DNA from: Collinsella tanakaei
Lineage (GTDB): Bacteria; Actinomycetota; Coriobacteriia; Coriobacteriales; Coriobacteriaceae
Reading direction: 5' to 3'
Assembly: GCF_016900375.1 (NCBI RefSeq)
Contig: NZ_JACJKB010000001.1
Location: 186,001-250,000, forward strand
DNA: 64,000 bases
Below the pieces are notes generated by a model. The model was not told where the DNA came from, did not search any database, and saw only the letters and a list, made by a program, of their open reading frames with translations. This document shows, piece after piece, positions 8,844 to 19,122 of the stretch; positions within the stretch are counted from its first letter, which is position 1, and the number at the start of each line of letters is the position of its first letter. The position numbers and the translations under genes were made by a program.

Positions 8844-9775
8844 ATGAAGCGTTTTATCATCGTGACGGTCATCATGGTCGCCTGCGCCCTCGGCGTCACC
8901 TATCTGGTCCTCTACAAGGGCCTCGACCTCTGGCTGCTCCCGCATTCGTCGAACATCGACGTCCCGTTTCGCGTCGACGGAGCCGATATCGTCGCGCTCG
9001 ACGAAGACGGAGAGGAGCATGTGTTCACCATGCGCGGCGTCGATATCGGGGGCGCCGAGCCCGGTCACTTCGCCACCGAGCAATCCACCGACTGTGAGAC
9101 CTACGAGCGGTGGTCGACCTCATAGCCTCGATGGGCGGCAACACGGTGCGCGTCTACATGCTCATGGCGCCCTCGTTCTATGAGGCGCTCGCCGCCCATA
9201 ACGAGGACGCCGCCGAACCGCTCTACCTGCTTCAGGGCATCTACCTCGACGATTACGCGGCCTACTCGCATATGGACGGCTTCGACGACGGCTATATGGG
9301 CACGCTGCGCGGCCTCATCGGCCAGCGGCGACGCTGGCACACCGGCCTCTACGAGAGCATGCGCAAGCACGAGCACATCTTCGCGAACCACCGGTACAGC
9401 CTCGTCGGATCGATCTCCTACGGCTATTTCCTCATCTACGAGTTGTGGTCGCCGGTCATCGAGCTCGCCGGCATCTTGACGGTGCTTATAGCCTGCGCCT
9501 TCAACTTCATCAACGTGCCGCTCACGATCTTGTTCCATCTCATCTACGCGATCTTCGGCGCGGTCATGTCGCTTACCGCCTTCTTCTCACGCGTGCAGAC
9601 GCGCGACCTCAAGCTCACCGCCTCCGATATCGTCCGCGCGATCATGCTCTCGCTGATCGAGGTGACGGTGCTCAGATTCATCCTCGCCGTGACGCGCATG
9701 CTGGCGCTCGTCGGCTACCGCAAGAGCGGGCGCAGGTGGGAGCGGGTCGAGCGCACGCATCTCGATGCGTCGTGA
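8844..9775 (+). pseudogene. Chimeric remnant of a glycoside hydrolase-like protein and a GT2 glycosyltransferase
   Basis: A strong AAGGAGGTG precedes the ATG at 8844. Residues 1-90 form a membrane anchor and the start of a TIM-barrel hydrolase-like domain (VFTMRGVDIGGAEPGHFATEQ). One base is missing near 9112: reading on in the next frame restores DLIASMGGNTVRVYMLM and YLLQGIYLDDYAAYSHMD. Around 9290-9310 the sequence switches, without a stop, to GLIGQRRRWHTGLY, which holds the QxxRW motif of processive GT2 synthases, followed by four or so membrane helices and a basic tail. This looks like an in-frame deletion that fused two neighbouring genes. Which deletion occurred is inference; the frameshift and domain switch are visible. 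Confidence 0.75.
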
Positions 9776-9903
9776 CGCCTCCTGCCCGTTACACACTGCC
9801 CGTTTTGGACATCTCCGGCCGAAATTGCCACCGCGACAGGTATAGTTAGCAAGAGGGGAAGCCGTAACGAGGCGATTCCCCACACATGAGAAAGGTCGGG
9901 CTC

Positions 9904-12425
9904 ATGGTACATGACACCCATGGAATCACCGAGCACGCTCCCGCGTCGTTCGTCGTCGGCGTGGGCGCCTCCGCCGGCGGCGTCGAGGCGCTTCAGGAGC
10001 TGTTCCAGGCGCTTCCCGCGAACAGCGGCCTCGGCTTCGTCGTGATCCAGCACCTCTCGCCGGATCACCGCAGCCTCATGGCCGACATCCTCGGCAAGCA
10101 GACCGACATGCCGGTCCTGCAGGTCGAGCAGGACACCGAGATCGAGGCCGACACGGTCTACCTCATCCCGCCCAAGAAGAACCTCACCGTCGCCGGCGGA
10201 AGGCTTCGCCTCTCCGATTACGACCACGCGGTGCTGAACCACCCCATCGACATCTTCTTCTCGTCGCTGGCTGAGGAATACCGCGAGCGCTCCGTGGCGG
10301 TCGTGCTCTCGGGTACGGGCACCGACGGCACGAGCGGCATCCGTGCCGTCAAGGAGAGCGGCGGCCTCACCATCGTCCAGAAGCCGGAGAGCGCCAAGTT
10401 CGACGGCATGCCCAAAAGCGCCATCAGCACCGGTCTGGTCGACTGGGTACTCACGCCCCGTAACATCGCCGAGGAGATCGTCAACTTCGCGCGCTACCAC
10501 ATCGACCTCATGCCCGAGGGCGCAAACGGGGCGCTGAGCGACGAGGAGAGCCTGTCGCGCATCTACCTCGTGCTCAAGCAGCAGATGGGTATCGACTTCA
10601 CCTACTACAAGCGCTCCACCATCCTGCGCCGCATCGAGCGCCGCCTCATGGTGACCCACACCTCCTCGCTCGCCGAGTACGCCGACGTGCTCGAGAACGA
10701 TTCCGACGAGGTCTCGACGCTCGCCAAGGAAATCCTCATCGGGGTCACGAGCTTCTTCCGCGATCCCGCCTACTTCGAGGTGCTCAAGTCCAAGGTCATC
10801 ACGAGCATCGTGCGCAACGCCGGCGAGAACGAGCCCATCCGCGTCTGGAGCGCCGGCTGTTCCACGGGTGAGGAAGCGTATTCCGTGGCCATCCTCTTCC
10901 GCGAGGTCATGGAAGAGCTCCAGATGAAGCGCGACGTCAAGATCTTCGCCACCGATATCGACGTCAAGGCGATCGAGAAGGCCGGCAAGGGCACCTTCGG
11001 CGAAAGCATCATCGAGGACGTGACGACCGATCGCCTGGCGCGCTACTTCGTCAAACGCGAGGGCACCTACCACATCATCAAGGACATCCGTCAGATGGTG
11101 ATCTTCGCGCCCCACAACATGCTGTCCGACCCGCCGTTCGGGAAGCTCGACCTCATCTGCTGCCGCAACGTCATGATCTACTTCCAGCCCGTGCTGCAGC
11201 GTAGCCTGTTTGCCATCTTCCACACCGCCCTGAAGAACGGCGGCTACCTCTTCCTCGGCAAGAGCGAGACGGCCAACGAGTACCCCAACGTGTTCCAGCC
11301 CGCCTGCTCTACCGAGAAGATCTACATCCACAACGGCGCGGGCAAGATCGACAGCCCTGCGCCGACGGCCTTCAACATCCCCACGGTGCAAAACGTCCCG
11401 GCGCGCCAGAGCTCGACAGAGGACGTGCGCCGCGTCGACTACGGTCTGGAGACCATCTACACGACCTATCTCGAGCGGTTCCTGCCGGCCTCCGTCATCA
11501 TCAACGAGAGCAACGACGTCATCCACTTCTTCGGAAACTACCTCGACTTCGTGAGTATCGCGCCGGGCAAGGCGTCGTTCAACCTGTTCACCATCATCAA
11601 CAGCGACCTCAGCCTGGCCGCGTCGACGGCGCTCTCCCGCGCCCGCACCGAGCACATCTCGGTAACCTACGAGGGCATCCACGTGGACTGCCCCTCTGGC
11701 CACAAGGTGATCGACCTCATCGCGCAGCCCATCCCGATGCCCGGCAACCTCGATGCCGATCTCGTCGCCATGCTGTTCAAGGACCACCACGCCGATGACG
11801 ATGAGCCCGACGGCGTCGTGGAGAAGTACGACATCGAGGCCACGGCGGCACGCCGCATCGCCGACCTCGAAAGCGAGCTGCGCGATTCGCAAAGCGACCT
11901 GCAGTCGACCATCGGTGAGCTCGAGACCGTCAACGAGGAGCTTCAGGCCGCAAACGAAGAGCTGCTCACGGCAAATGAGGAGCTCCAGAGCTCCAACGAG
12001 GAGCTGCAGTCGGTCAACGAGGAGCTCTACACCGTGAACTCCGAGTACCAGCAGAAGGTCGACGAGCTCACCATGACGACCAACGACCTCTCGAACTTCC
12101 TGTCGTCGACGATGATCGGCATCCTGTTCATCGACGAGAACTTCAACATCCGCAAGTTCACCGAGTACGTGGGCCGCGAGTCTAGCTCATGGACCACGAC
12201 GTCGGCCGTCCGATCCAGATCTTCGCGCATAGCTTCCCCGATGAGGACATCGTCGGCGATGCCGAGAGCGTGCTCAGGAACCTGACGCCCATCGACCGCG
12301 AGATCACCGCGGGCAACGGCCGCCACTACACCCTGCGCATCGCCCCGTACCGCACGACGGACAACACGATCAAGGGACTTGTCATCACCATCATCGACAG
12401 CCTGGGAACCGGTGCACGCGGATAG
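9904..12425 (+). pseudogene. CheB-CheR fusion with PAS-like C-terminus, frameshifted near the end
   Basis: The main frame encodes a CheB methylesterase domain (GASAGG serine, VIQHLSPDH histidine, GTGTDGTSG aspartate), a CheR methyltransferase domain (GVTSFFRD, SAGCSTGEEAYS, FATDID, DLICCRNVMIYF), a PAS-like region, a coiled coil of NEELQxxNEEL repeats and the start of another PAS domain. At about 12181 one base is missing: after YVGRE the frame goes off, while the next frame continues with LMDHDVGRPIQIFAHSF to a stop at 12425. The first 764 codons, with both enzyme domains, remain intact. The ATG at 9904 has AAAGGTCGGG upstream; an ATG at 9886 lacks a site. Such fusions often act outside flagellar chemotaxis. 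Confidence 0.85.
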
Positions 12426-12447
12426 GGGATAGACAACCGCATGCGAA

Positions 12448-12483
12448 AGCGCCCGCGGCCCAAAGCTTTGGGCGGCGGGCGCT
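12448..12483. terminator. Hairpin between convergent genes
   Basis: A 9-bp stem (12448-12456 with 12475-12483) encloses a perfect inner stem, CCCAAAG/CTTTGGG. It lies between the convergent CheB-CheR and EAL genes and could stop transcription from both sides, although T runs are short. Confidence 0.55.
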
Positions 12484-12513
12484 CATTGTTCAGCTCCGTC
12501 AAGTGGATGCTTG

Positions 12514-15500
12514 TCAGTCTCCGAAGTACTTGCGCTCGAAGAGGTCCACCGGCATCGGGCGATCGTAGTAGAAGCCCTGGCAGAAATTGCAGCCCTCCTT
12601 CACAAGGGCGCGCGCCTGGTCGATGGTCTCGATGCCCTCGGCGATGCAGTTCATGCCGCTGCGCTCGCAGATATCGGCGATATTGCGCACGAGCAGACGG
12701 CTGACCTCGTTGTCCGACATATGCCCGGTAAGCGAGCGGTCGAGCTTGATCGTGTCGAAGGGCACGTTGGCGAGCACCGACACGTTGGAGTAATGCGATC
12801 CGAAGTCGTCGAGCGCCACACGAAGTCCGAGCGAGCGATACCGCTCGACGAGGTCCTTGAGCGTCGAGTTGCCGAGGTCAATCGCGGACTCGGTGATCTC
12901 CATCTCCACGCTGCTCGCGGGAACATCGGGATACCGGCTCATGATTGCCAGGATAGATGCGAGAGCGGTCGATTCGAGCAGCGTGCTGCGCGAGAAGTTG
13001 CTCGATATCGGAACGACGCGACGCCCCCGTTGGGACCAGGAGCTCATCACCGAAAGCATGGCGTCGAACACGTAATAGTCGAGCTCGCTGATACCGCCGT
13101 CCTGCTCGAGCTTCTGGATGGCGTTGGCCGGCGAGGTGATCGTGCCATCCGGGCTCACGCAGCGCGCCAACGCCTCGGCACCGACAAGGTCGCCGGTGCG
13201 CATGTCGAGCTTCGGCTGCAGGTAAATCGTAAAACGATCGGCGATCGCCTGACGCATGCTGGTCGGCTCGATGTCGTCATCACTCAATGTACGGTCGCGG
13301 CGCCTCGGCTCCATAACATGACGCCGACGCTCGCGAGAGGCCCCATCGCGCTCGGCAATCGCTCGCGCCTCGCTAAGCGTGCCGAGCACACTGGAAACGC
13401 TATCCGTCCACGAGCTTCCGAGCTGCAATTCAGAAGGATACGCGGAAAGCAGTGCCGTACGCGCCCGTGCGCAGTCTTTGATGAAGGCCTGGTAAGGCTG
13501 ATTAGGTGAGATGACGACGAACTCCTCATCGCTCACATGGAATATATACCGAGCCTCAAACGACTGGCCCAGAACCTCGCGGACGCTCATGAACATCTCG
13601 TACGCGCCCCGAAGGCCTTCACGCTCCACAAGGTCGAAGACGCTCGTCGCCTCGACGACAAGGATGCCAAGCGAACTCCAGAAGCCCCGGTTGGACCGCG
13701 CGAGCAGATAGTCAAGATCGCGCTCATCGTTGTAGAAGGGGCTGATCTTGTCTTTGCCAGCACGATAGCATTCCGAACGGTTGAGACGTGCCCACTCGTG
13801 GAGAATACGATCGCCGAGAATCGATGCCAGGTTGAGGGAATCAAGGTGCTCACGTGGTCCGTCGACGCACAGCATCATCGTGCATGCCTTGCTATGCGAG
13901 ATCGGAATGAGCGCGAAACGCCAAGGGCGCCCCTGCTCCCCGTCGGGGATAAAGGTCGCCGTGCGGTCCCTCGACACGAACACGGGCCGATCGGATTGAG
14001 CGTTCACCGTGATGAAGGGGAACCGCGATGCAGGCGTGTTGGCAAACAGGCCCTGGATGCTCGTCACATCGGGTTCCATCCACTCGAAGAGCACCGAGAT
14101 AATGTCCTCATCGCTGGGCACCATCAAGATGTAATCGCGGCGAGCACGGTAGTACCGGCCTATCGCACGCAATGCCACATCGATCGCCTGAGCAGGTTCG
14201 GCCGCGTTCATCATGGCCCTGAGCGTCTCGCTGAGTGCGATGAGCTCTTCTTTGCTGAGGCCATCGATTTCGGGCACGTCGGCCACCTGCGCTCGCAAGG
14301 CCTGTCGTACCTCGGTGACGTCACGCAGCGCCACGGGATCTTCCACCATATCGACGGATGTGTCCGCAGTCTCCGATTCCGAGCGCGCCGTAACATGGGA
14401 GAGTACGCCCTGCTCAGCGTTGTTCAGGTCGAAGACACGGTTGTACCCATAGACGGTCGACGCAACGGCATGGACCGAGCCGAGCAGCGCCGCATGCTGC
14501 ACATCGGCGTCAAGCAGGCTCGCGCGCGCAGCGGAAAACACATGGGCCATGCGGCTCTTGATCGAGATGGGCGAGGGAACGCTCGGCATGAAGGCCGCCA
14601 CGGTCGTCTCGTCGACGTCGTAAACCACGCAATCGGTGTTCATGAACACGCCGATCGCCGTCTTGAGATCATGCCGCATCGAGACGGGCAGGCGCTCGAT
14701 TCCGACGAACTTGACGGCCACGAGCGCGCAAATGTCATCGGAAGGATGGGTTTCGAGCATAGACCTGATGAGCAGGTGCGCGTAATCGAGCGTGTAGATC
14801 TGCGTCTGGCCATCGCGCGCCGGGGACATCTCGGCATCGGCCTCCCACGAGACTCGCTCGTCACAGACGTTCACGAACACCTGGGCGGTCAGGTCGCCGG
14901 TATCGGTAATCCCACGGACGTTCACCGCGATGCGCGCGGGACGCACCGTCGTCTTCGAGTCGACGATCCTGAAGCGCGCGACCGTCCAGCGACGCCCGAT
15001 GCGGTAGCGCTTCGTAAGGCGATCGATGGAAAACAGCTCACGGAAGAGCGTGTCCTCATTTGGCGAGAAAAGCGTCTGCGCGCCCATCTCCAATGCCTCT
15101 TGGTAGGGGATCTCGTGAATGAGCCTGACCGTGCGCTCGTCATGGCGCAGATACAGCTGCATCATGCCCTCGGTGATGTTCGCGTGGCCGTAGCGCATCA
15201 GGTGAGGGTAGAGGACAAAGGGGAATTCAGGGGTAAAGGTGCCCGAATCGCCTGATGAGGAGCGCGGAGAGGTTCGCATGCCGACGGCGTACAGGGCGTT
15301 TCCCGAACCGTCGTTGACGATGCGATACACCAAGGTGCACCAGGCGAAGTCACCGTGCGTGCGACGCCTCAGGCGCACCGAGACGCGGTCGCTTTCACGC
15401 CCATCGCCCATTGTCGCGAAAAACCCTGCAAAGGTGCGAATTGAATCGGGATGGACGTGCCCGCTCTCGATCAGAGAGGCGGGAGCGTCCTCATAGGTCT

Positions 15501-15636
15501 GCTCGTACGGGATCCCGTCGAGACCCACACCGCGCACATCGAGGGCGTTGTCGAGCAGACGATAGACCCAGAATTCGCAATCGTTGCGCTGCAACGACAT
15601 ATCGAGCCAGATGTCGAGCAGCTCATTGTCCTGCAT
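12514..15636 (-). CDS. Large EAL-domain protein with degenerate GGDEF (c-di-GMP phosphodiesterase)
   Basis: The product is 1,040 residues. The N-terminal 500 residues contain PAS-like sensor stretches but no membrane helix. A degenerate cyclase domain carries SDEEF in place of GGDEF (HVSDEEFVVI). The C-terminal 260 residues form an EAL domain with Glu821 in GAEALARC, then NFSR, EITES, DDFGSHYS, IKLDRSLTG, AEGIET and QGFYYDRPMP. All expected metal and catalytic positions look present, so it should hydrolyse c-di-GMP to pGpG. The ATG at 15636 follows a G-rich stretch; a GTG at 15771 would add 45 residues but has no ribosome site. It faces the CheB-CheR gene and lies 300 bases downstream of the hybrid kinase. 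Confidence 0.9.
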   Translation of the reverse strand: MQDNELLDIWLDMSLQRNDCEFWVYRLLDNALDVRGVGLDGIPYEQTYEDAPASLIESGHVHPDSIRTFAGFFATMGDGRESDRVSVRLRRRTHGDFAWCTLVYRIVNDGSGNALYAVGMRTSPRSSSGDSGTFTPEFPFVLYPHLMRYGHANITEGMMQLYLRHDERTVRLIHEIPYQEALEMGAQTLFSPNEDTLFRELFSIDRLTKRYRIGRRWTVARFRIVDSKTTVRPARIAVNVRGITDTGDLTAQVFVNVCDERVSWEADAEMSPARDGQTQIYTLDYAHLLIRSMLETHPSDDICALVAVKFVGIERLPVSMRHDLKTAIGVFMNTDCVVYDVDETTVAAFMPSVPSPISIKSRMAHVFSAARASLLDADVQHAALLGSVHAVASTVYGYNRVFDLNNAEQGVLSHVTARSESETADTSVDMVEDPVALRDVTEVRQALRAQVADVPEIDGLSKEELIALSETLRAMMNAAEPAQAIDVALRAIGRYYRARRDYILMVPSDEDIISVLFEWMEPDVTSIQGLFANTPASRFPFITVNAQSDRPVFVSRDRTATFIPDGEQGRPWRFALIPISHSKACTMMLCVDGPREHLDSLNLASILGDRILHEWARLNRSECYRAGKDKISPFYNDERDLDYLLARSNRGFWSSLGILVVEATSVFDLVEREGLRGAYEMFMSVREVLGQSFEARYIFHVSDEEFVVISPNQPYQAFIKDCARARTALLSAYPSELQLGSSWTDSVSSVLGTLSEARAIAERDGASRERRRHVMEPRRRDRTLSDDDIEPTSMRQAIADRFTIYLQPKLDMRTGDLVGAEALARCVSPDGTITSPANAIQKLEQDGGISELDYYVFDAMLSVMSSWSQRGRRVVPISSNFSRSTLLESTALASILAIMSRYPDVPASSVEMEITESAIDLGNSTLKDLVERYRSLGLRVALDDFGSHYSNVSVLANVPFDTIKLDRSLTGHMSDNEVSRLLVRNIADICERSGMNCIAEGIETIDQARALVKEGCNFCQGFYYDRPMPVDLFERKYFGD

Positions 15637-15936
15637 GGAAATTCGGACACCCCCCTGATTTGAAGAGGTGTCATGGGCAGAGCAGCCGATAGCGCCCTGG
15701 AGACGCGATGCGACGGCTTCAGGATATGAAGTTTCCTGCGACCCGTTCGGATGACGCCCTGAAGAAACCACGTTAAAAACTCCCGACCACGTGGAAAACG
15801 GACAAGCAGATAGGCGAGCACCCGGTAGGGAAAATGTTCACATATCAGTATCAATATATCCGTAATCGGTAAAACTATTCCAAGGTGCAAGTAAACGGGG
15901 TATTTTGAAACATAGACGGTAGGGGGTTAGGTTGTA
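15637..15936 (-). promoter_or_regulatory. Intergenic region with candidate promoter for the EAL gene
   Basis: No gene is visible in these 300 bases. The stretch around 15840-15900 is clearly more A/T-rich. On the minus strand TTGGAA (15878-15883) lies 17 bases from GATATA (15855-15860), a reasonable sigma-A promoter reading toward the EAL gene with a leader of about 200 bases. Confidence 0.4.
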
Positions 15937-18492
15937 TCAGCCGTTCCACGCCGTTTCAAGAGCTGCCGCAAGCGCCCCGATATCGATGGGCTTCGTCACG
16001 TACCCCGTCATACCAGCGCTGCGCGCAGCCGCGGCGTCCTCGGCGAAGGCGTTGGCGGTCACCGCGATGATGGGAATCGAATCGGTATCTTCTCGGCCCA
16101 CCGCGCGGATCGCCCGGGCCGCAGCGCAACCGTCCATGACGGGCATCTGCATGTCCATGAGCACGGCGTCGAAGGCACCGGGGTCGCCGTACTCGACAGC
16201 TTCGACCGCCTGCGCGCCATCGGCCACGCTCACAACCTCGACCTCGAGCGCGCCGAGCAGGGTCTCGACGATCAGCAGGTTCGTCGGGTTGTCCTCCGCG
16301 ACGAGCACGCGCTTGCCCTTGAAGGAGGGGAGGGCGCCGTCATCGCGCGATGCGGGGGCGCTCAACGGTTCGGCCGCGTCCCCGGCTGCATGCGGGGCCT
16401 CGACGACCTCGAAGGGGATGGTCAGCGTGAACGTGCTACCCACCCCGAGCTCGCTTTGGACCGTGATCTCGCCGCCCATCTGCTGGACCAGGCTCTTCAC
16501 GATGGGCATGCCGAGGCCCGTACCCACCACGCCGCTCGGCGCGAACATCGTCTCGCGGGCAAAGGGGTCGAAGATCCTCTCCAGGAACTCCCGCGTCATT
16601 CCGATACCCGTGTCGGCGACCTCGATTCGGAACAGGCGCGTCTTTCTGCCTTCGTCCTGCAGCTGGTCGGCATAGCCCACGCGCACATCGACGCGCGCAC
16701 CCTCGAGGCTGTACTTGAGCGCGTTCGACACGAGGTTGTTCAGAATTTGCCCCAGGCGACGTTCATCGCCCTTCACCCAAAGCGACCCGTCGCACGCCGT
16801 GAGCTCGATATGCTTGCCCTCCCGCTCAGCCTGAGCGCGCACCAGGTCGACCGCCGTCGCGGCACAGACCGTGAGGTCCATGGGTTCGAGGTCGAGCACC
16901 GTCTGCTCGGCGTATTCGATCTGACTCATGTCGAGCACGTCGTTCACGAGCGTCTCGAGCTGCACGCCCGCCTCCTCGAGCAAGCCGAGATAGCGATCGG
17001 TCTTCTGGGTATCGCCCTCGCTCTCGCGAGCCATCTTCGTGAGGTTGATGATGGCGTTCAGGGGCGTGCGCATATCGTGGGAGATATTGCTGAAGAAGAT
17101 ATGCTGGCGCCGCGTCGCCTGATGGGCGGTCTCGAGCGCGCTTTCGAGCAGCTCCTGACGCTGCATCTCCTCGCGCATGGCGCCGTCGACATGCCTAAAG
17201 CAGATGATGGCCTCGCCGTTGCCGATCTCGTCGTTCGTGATGCTCGACACGCTCACCCAACGGTACTCGTCGCCAAAGCGGCGCAGGTACCTGCCGCCGT
17301 ACTCGATGACGCCCTCCGCCTCGCGTTTGCGGATGCTCTCGCTCGAGAAATTCTCGGCAAACTGATCGAAGGTCGATTGCTCCACCACGGTGCGCAGCAC
17401 ATCCATGAAGTGGTCGTAGGTTCCCGAGGAGCCCATGACCTGCGCGGTGTCGGAGGAGGACTTGATGGTCGTATAGGTATCGGTCAGGTAGTTGATGCGG
17501 TAGATGGCAAAGTAGGTGTTGCCGAGTATGCGCACGGTGTCGGACGCCTCCTGAATCGCGCGCGCAGAGCGGCGCTCGCGCACGAGCATGATGATGGCGA
17601 TTCCCACGAGCACGAGGCAGAAGGCCGCCAAGGCGACGAACCCCGGTGTCACGCCGCCACTGATGAGCAGCGTTGAGGTGGGGATGGTCACCACCGATAG
17701 CCAGCCTGAGTCGAGGTGCGAGTAGAAGACGCTCAGGTTATTGCCGTCCGGTCCGGTGATGACGGCATCGCTCGCCTCGAGCGTGCCCTCATCCACCCCG
17801 ATGAGGAGCGTCTCCAGGAACTCATCGAACCTCGGGTCATCCGTGTCGGCGGTTCCGCTGCAGGCGAGCAGGTTGTCGGAGCTGTCGAACAGGACGTAGC
17901 CGACGCCGTCCTCCTTCGCGTCGGAGCCAGAGCTGAGGTCCTCCACGGGGATGTCGAAAGCGAGCACGTTTCCCTCGCCATGCAGGGCGATCGATACCGT
18001 AACGATGCGCTCGCCGGTGATCGCATCCGTGTAGGCGTCGGTCACAGCGAGTTTTCCCTCATTCTCGATGGCCCCACGGTACCAACCCGTAGTCCGATAG
18101 TCATATGATTCATCGCCCACCCAAGGATTAGCCGCCACGATGCGGCCGCCTATGACCACATAGGGGTCGGCAGTCGCATTGCCGAGCGCGGTGTTGATGC
18201 CGCTCGCGAACCGAGCAAGAAAGCGCTGCGTGGTCTGCTCGTCAGCTCCGTTGTCTATCTGATCATTGAGACCGGATGCGCCGTATCCCAAAAACATCTC
18301 GTAGATGCCCAGTCGCGCCTGCTCGCGGTCGGCGTAGCTCCGGGCGAGCTTGGTACCAAGCGCCTGGGCGTTCTCGAGCATCTGGGTGCGCACGAGCTGC
18401 GTGCCCCAGCCGATCAGGCCGAGAAACGCGACCGTGGCAAGGGCAAGGGCTATCAGGCGCACGCGGCGCGCATGTGCATCGTATGTTTGCAT
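15937..18492 (-). CDS. Hybrid sensor histidine kinase
   Basis: The product is 851 residues. An N-terminal membrane helix (about 12-33), an extracellular sensor of about 260 residues resembling dCache/CHASE domains, and a second helix (GFVALAAFCLVLVGIAIIML) form the input part. A PAS-like domain follows, then HisKA with His472 in NISHDMRTPLNAI, an ATPase domain with N box NNLVSNALKYS, DTGIGM and GTGLGMPIV, and a receiver domain with Asp780 in AVLMDMQMPVMDG. The kinase should autophosphorylate and pass the phosphoryl group to its own receiver and then to an HPt protein, such as the one at 2635-2973 (inference). GGAGG five bases before the ATG fixes the start. Confidence 0.93.
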   Translation of the reverse strand: MQTYDAHARRVRLIALALATVAFLGLIGWGTQLVRTQMLENAQALGTKLARSYADREQARLGIYEMFLGYGASGLNDQIDNGADEQTTQRFLARFASGINTALGNATADPYVVIGGRIVAANPWVGDESYDYRTTGWYRGAIENEGKLAVTDAYTDAITGERIVTVSIALHGEGNVLAFDIPVEDLSSGSDAKEDGVGYVLFDSSDNLLACSGTADTDDPRFDEFLETLLIGVDEGTLEASDAVITGPDGNNLSVFYSHLDSGWLSVVTIPTSTLLISGGVTPGFVALAAFCLVLVGIAIIMLVRERRSARAIQEASDTVRILGNTYFAIYRINYLTDTYTTIKSSSDTAQVMGSSGTYDHFMDVLRTVVEQSTFDQFAENFSSESIRKREAEGVIEYGGRYLRRFGDEYRWVSVSSITNDEIGNGEAIICFRHVDGAMREEMQRQELLESALETAHQATRRQHIFFSNISHDMRTPLNAIINLTKMARESEGDTQKTDRYLGLLEEAGVQLETLVNDVLDMSQIEYAEQTVLDLEPMDLTVCAATAVDLVRAQAEREGKHIELTACDGSLWVKGDERRLGQILNNLVSNALKYSLEGARVDVRVGYADQLQDEGRKTRLFRIEVADTGIGMTREFLERIFDPFARETMFAPSGVVGTGLGMPIVKSLVQQMGGEITVQSELGVGSTFTLTIPFEVVEAPHAAGDAAEPLSAPASRDDGALPSFKGKRVLVAEDNPTNLLIVETLLGALEVEVVSVADGAQAVEAVEYGDPGAFDAVLMDMQMPVMDGCAAARAIRAVGREDTDSIPIIAVTANAFAEDAAAARSAGMTGYVTKPIDIGALAAALETAWNG

Positions 18493-18636
18493 GGTGCCTC
18501 CGACCAAAGACGACTTATCAGGAGTATCCCACAGGTGAAAATGGGGCGAGCGGTCTTTCGGAAACGTAGGGCCGAATTTGCACGATGCCGCTGTTGGCGC
18601 AGAGTGTGAAGATAGCTCGGCCGTCCTCCACATCTC

Positions 18637-18664
18637 TTGCGCGCCCGAATCGCTTGCGTATAAT
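18637..18664 (+). promoter_or_regulatory. Candidate promoter of rplS
   Basis: TATAAT at 18659-18664 is a perfect -10; TTGCGC at 18637-18642 lies 16 bases upstream. The leader to rplS would be about 60 bases. Confidence 0.6.
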
Positions 18665-18733
18665 AATCACGTTTGTTCAACCCATGTGTCGTCACGCGCG
18701 TGCGGCACCTCTGGTAAGAGTAAGGAATCAACC

Positions 18734-19075
18734 ATGGATTACATCCGCGCAATCGAGCGCCAGGACATCCGCGAGGACATCCCGCAGGTCCGCGTTGGCG
18801 ACAACGTCAAGGTCCACTATCGCATCAAGGAAGGCGACCGCGAGCGCATCCAGGTCTTCCAGGGCGACGTCATCCGCATGAGCGGTGGCTCCTCCCGCGA
18901 GACCTTCACCGTCCGCAAGCTTTCCTTCGGCATCGGCGTTGAGCGTACCTTCCCGCTGCACAGCCCGAAGATCGCCAAGCTCGAGGTCGTGCGTCACGGC
19001 CGCGTGCGTCGCGCCAAGCTCTACTACCTGCGCGACAAGGTGGGCAAGGCTGCTCGCATTCCCGAGAAGCGCTAA
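18734..19075 (+). CDS. rplS: 50S ribosomal protein L19
   Basis: The product is 113 residues, the normal size for L19, beginning [18 protein letters not shown] and containing the family stretches [26 protein letters not shown] and [15 protein letters not shown]19 sits at the 30S-50S interface. The ATG at 18734 is chosen by homology, with TAAGGA about 8 bases upstream. It has its own promoter and a strong terminator, so it may be transcribed alone. In many genomes rplS is next to rnhB, as here. Confidence 0.97.
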   Translation: MDYIRAIERQDIREDIPQVRVGDNVKVHYRIKEGDRERIQVFQGDVIRMSGGSSRETFTVRKLSFGIGVERTFPLHSPKIAKLEVVRHGRVRRAKLYYLRDKVGKAARIPEKR

Positions 19076-19090
19076 AGATTCTTTGCTTCG

Positions 19091-19119
19091 AAAAAGCCGT
19101 CCTCCGGGGCGGCTTTTTT
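19091..19119 (+). terminator. Terminator after rplS
   Basis: AAAAAGCCG pairs with CGGCTTTTTT across a short G/C-rich loop, giving a classic stem with a T tail 16 bases after the stop codon. Confidence 0.9.
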
Positions 19120-19122
19120 CTT

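Noticed and set aside
9715-11892. 725-codon open frame opposite the CheB-CheR gene
   Set aside because: Repetitive Asp/Val/Gly/His composition typical of antisense to high-GC coding DNA; the plus strand has clear CheB and CheR motifs.
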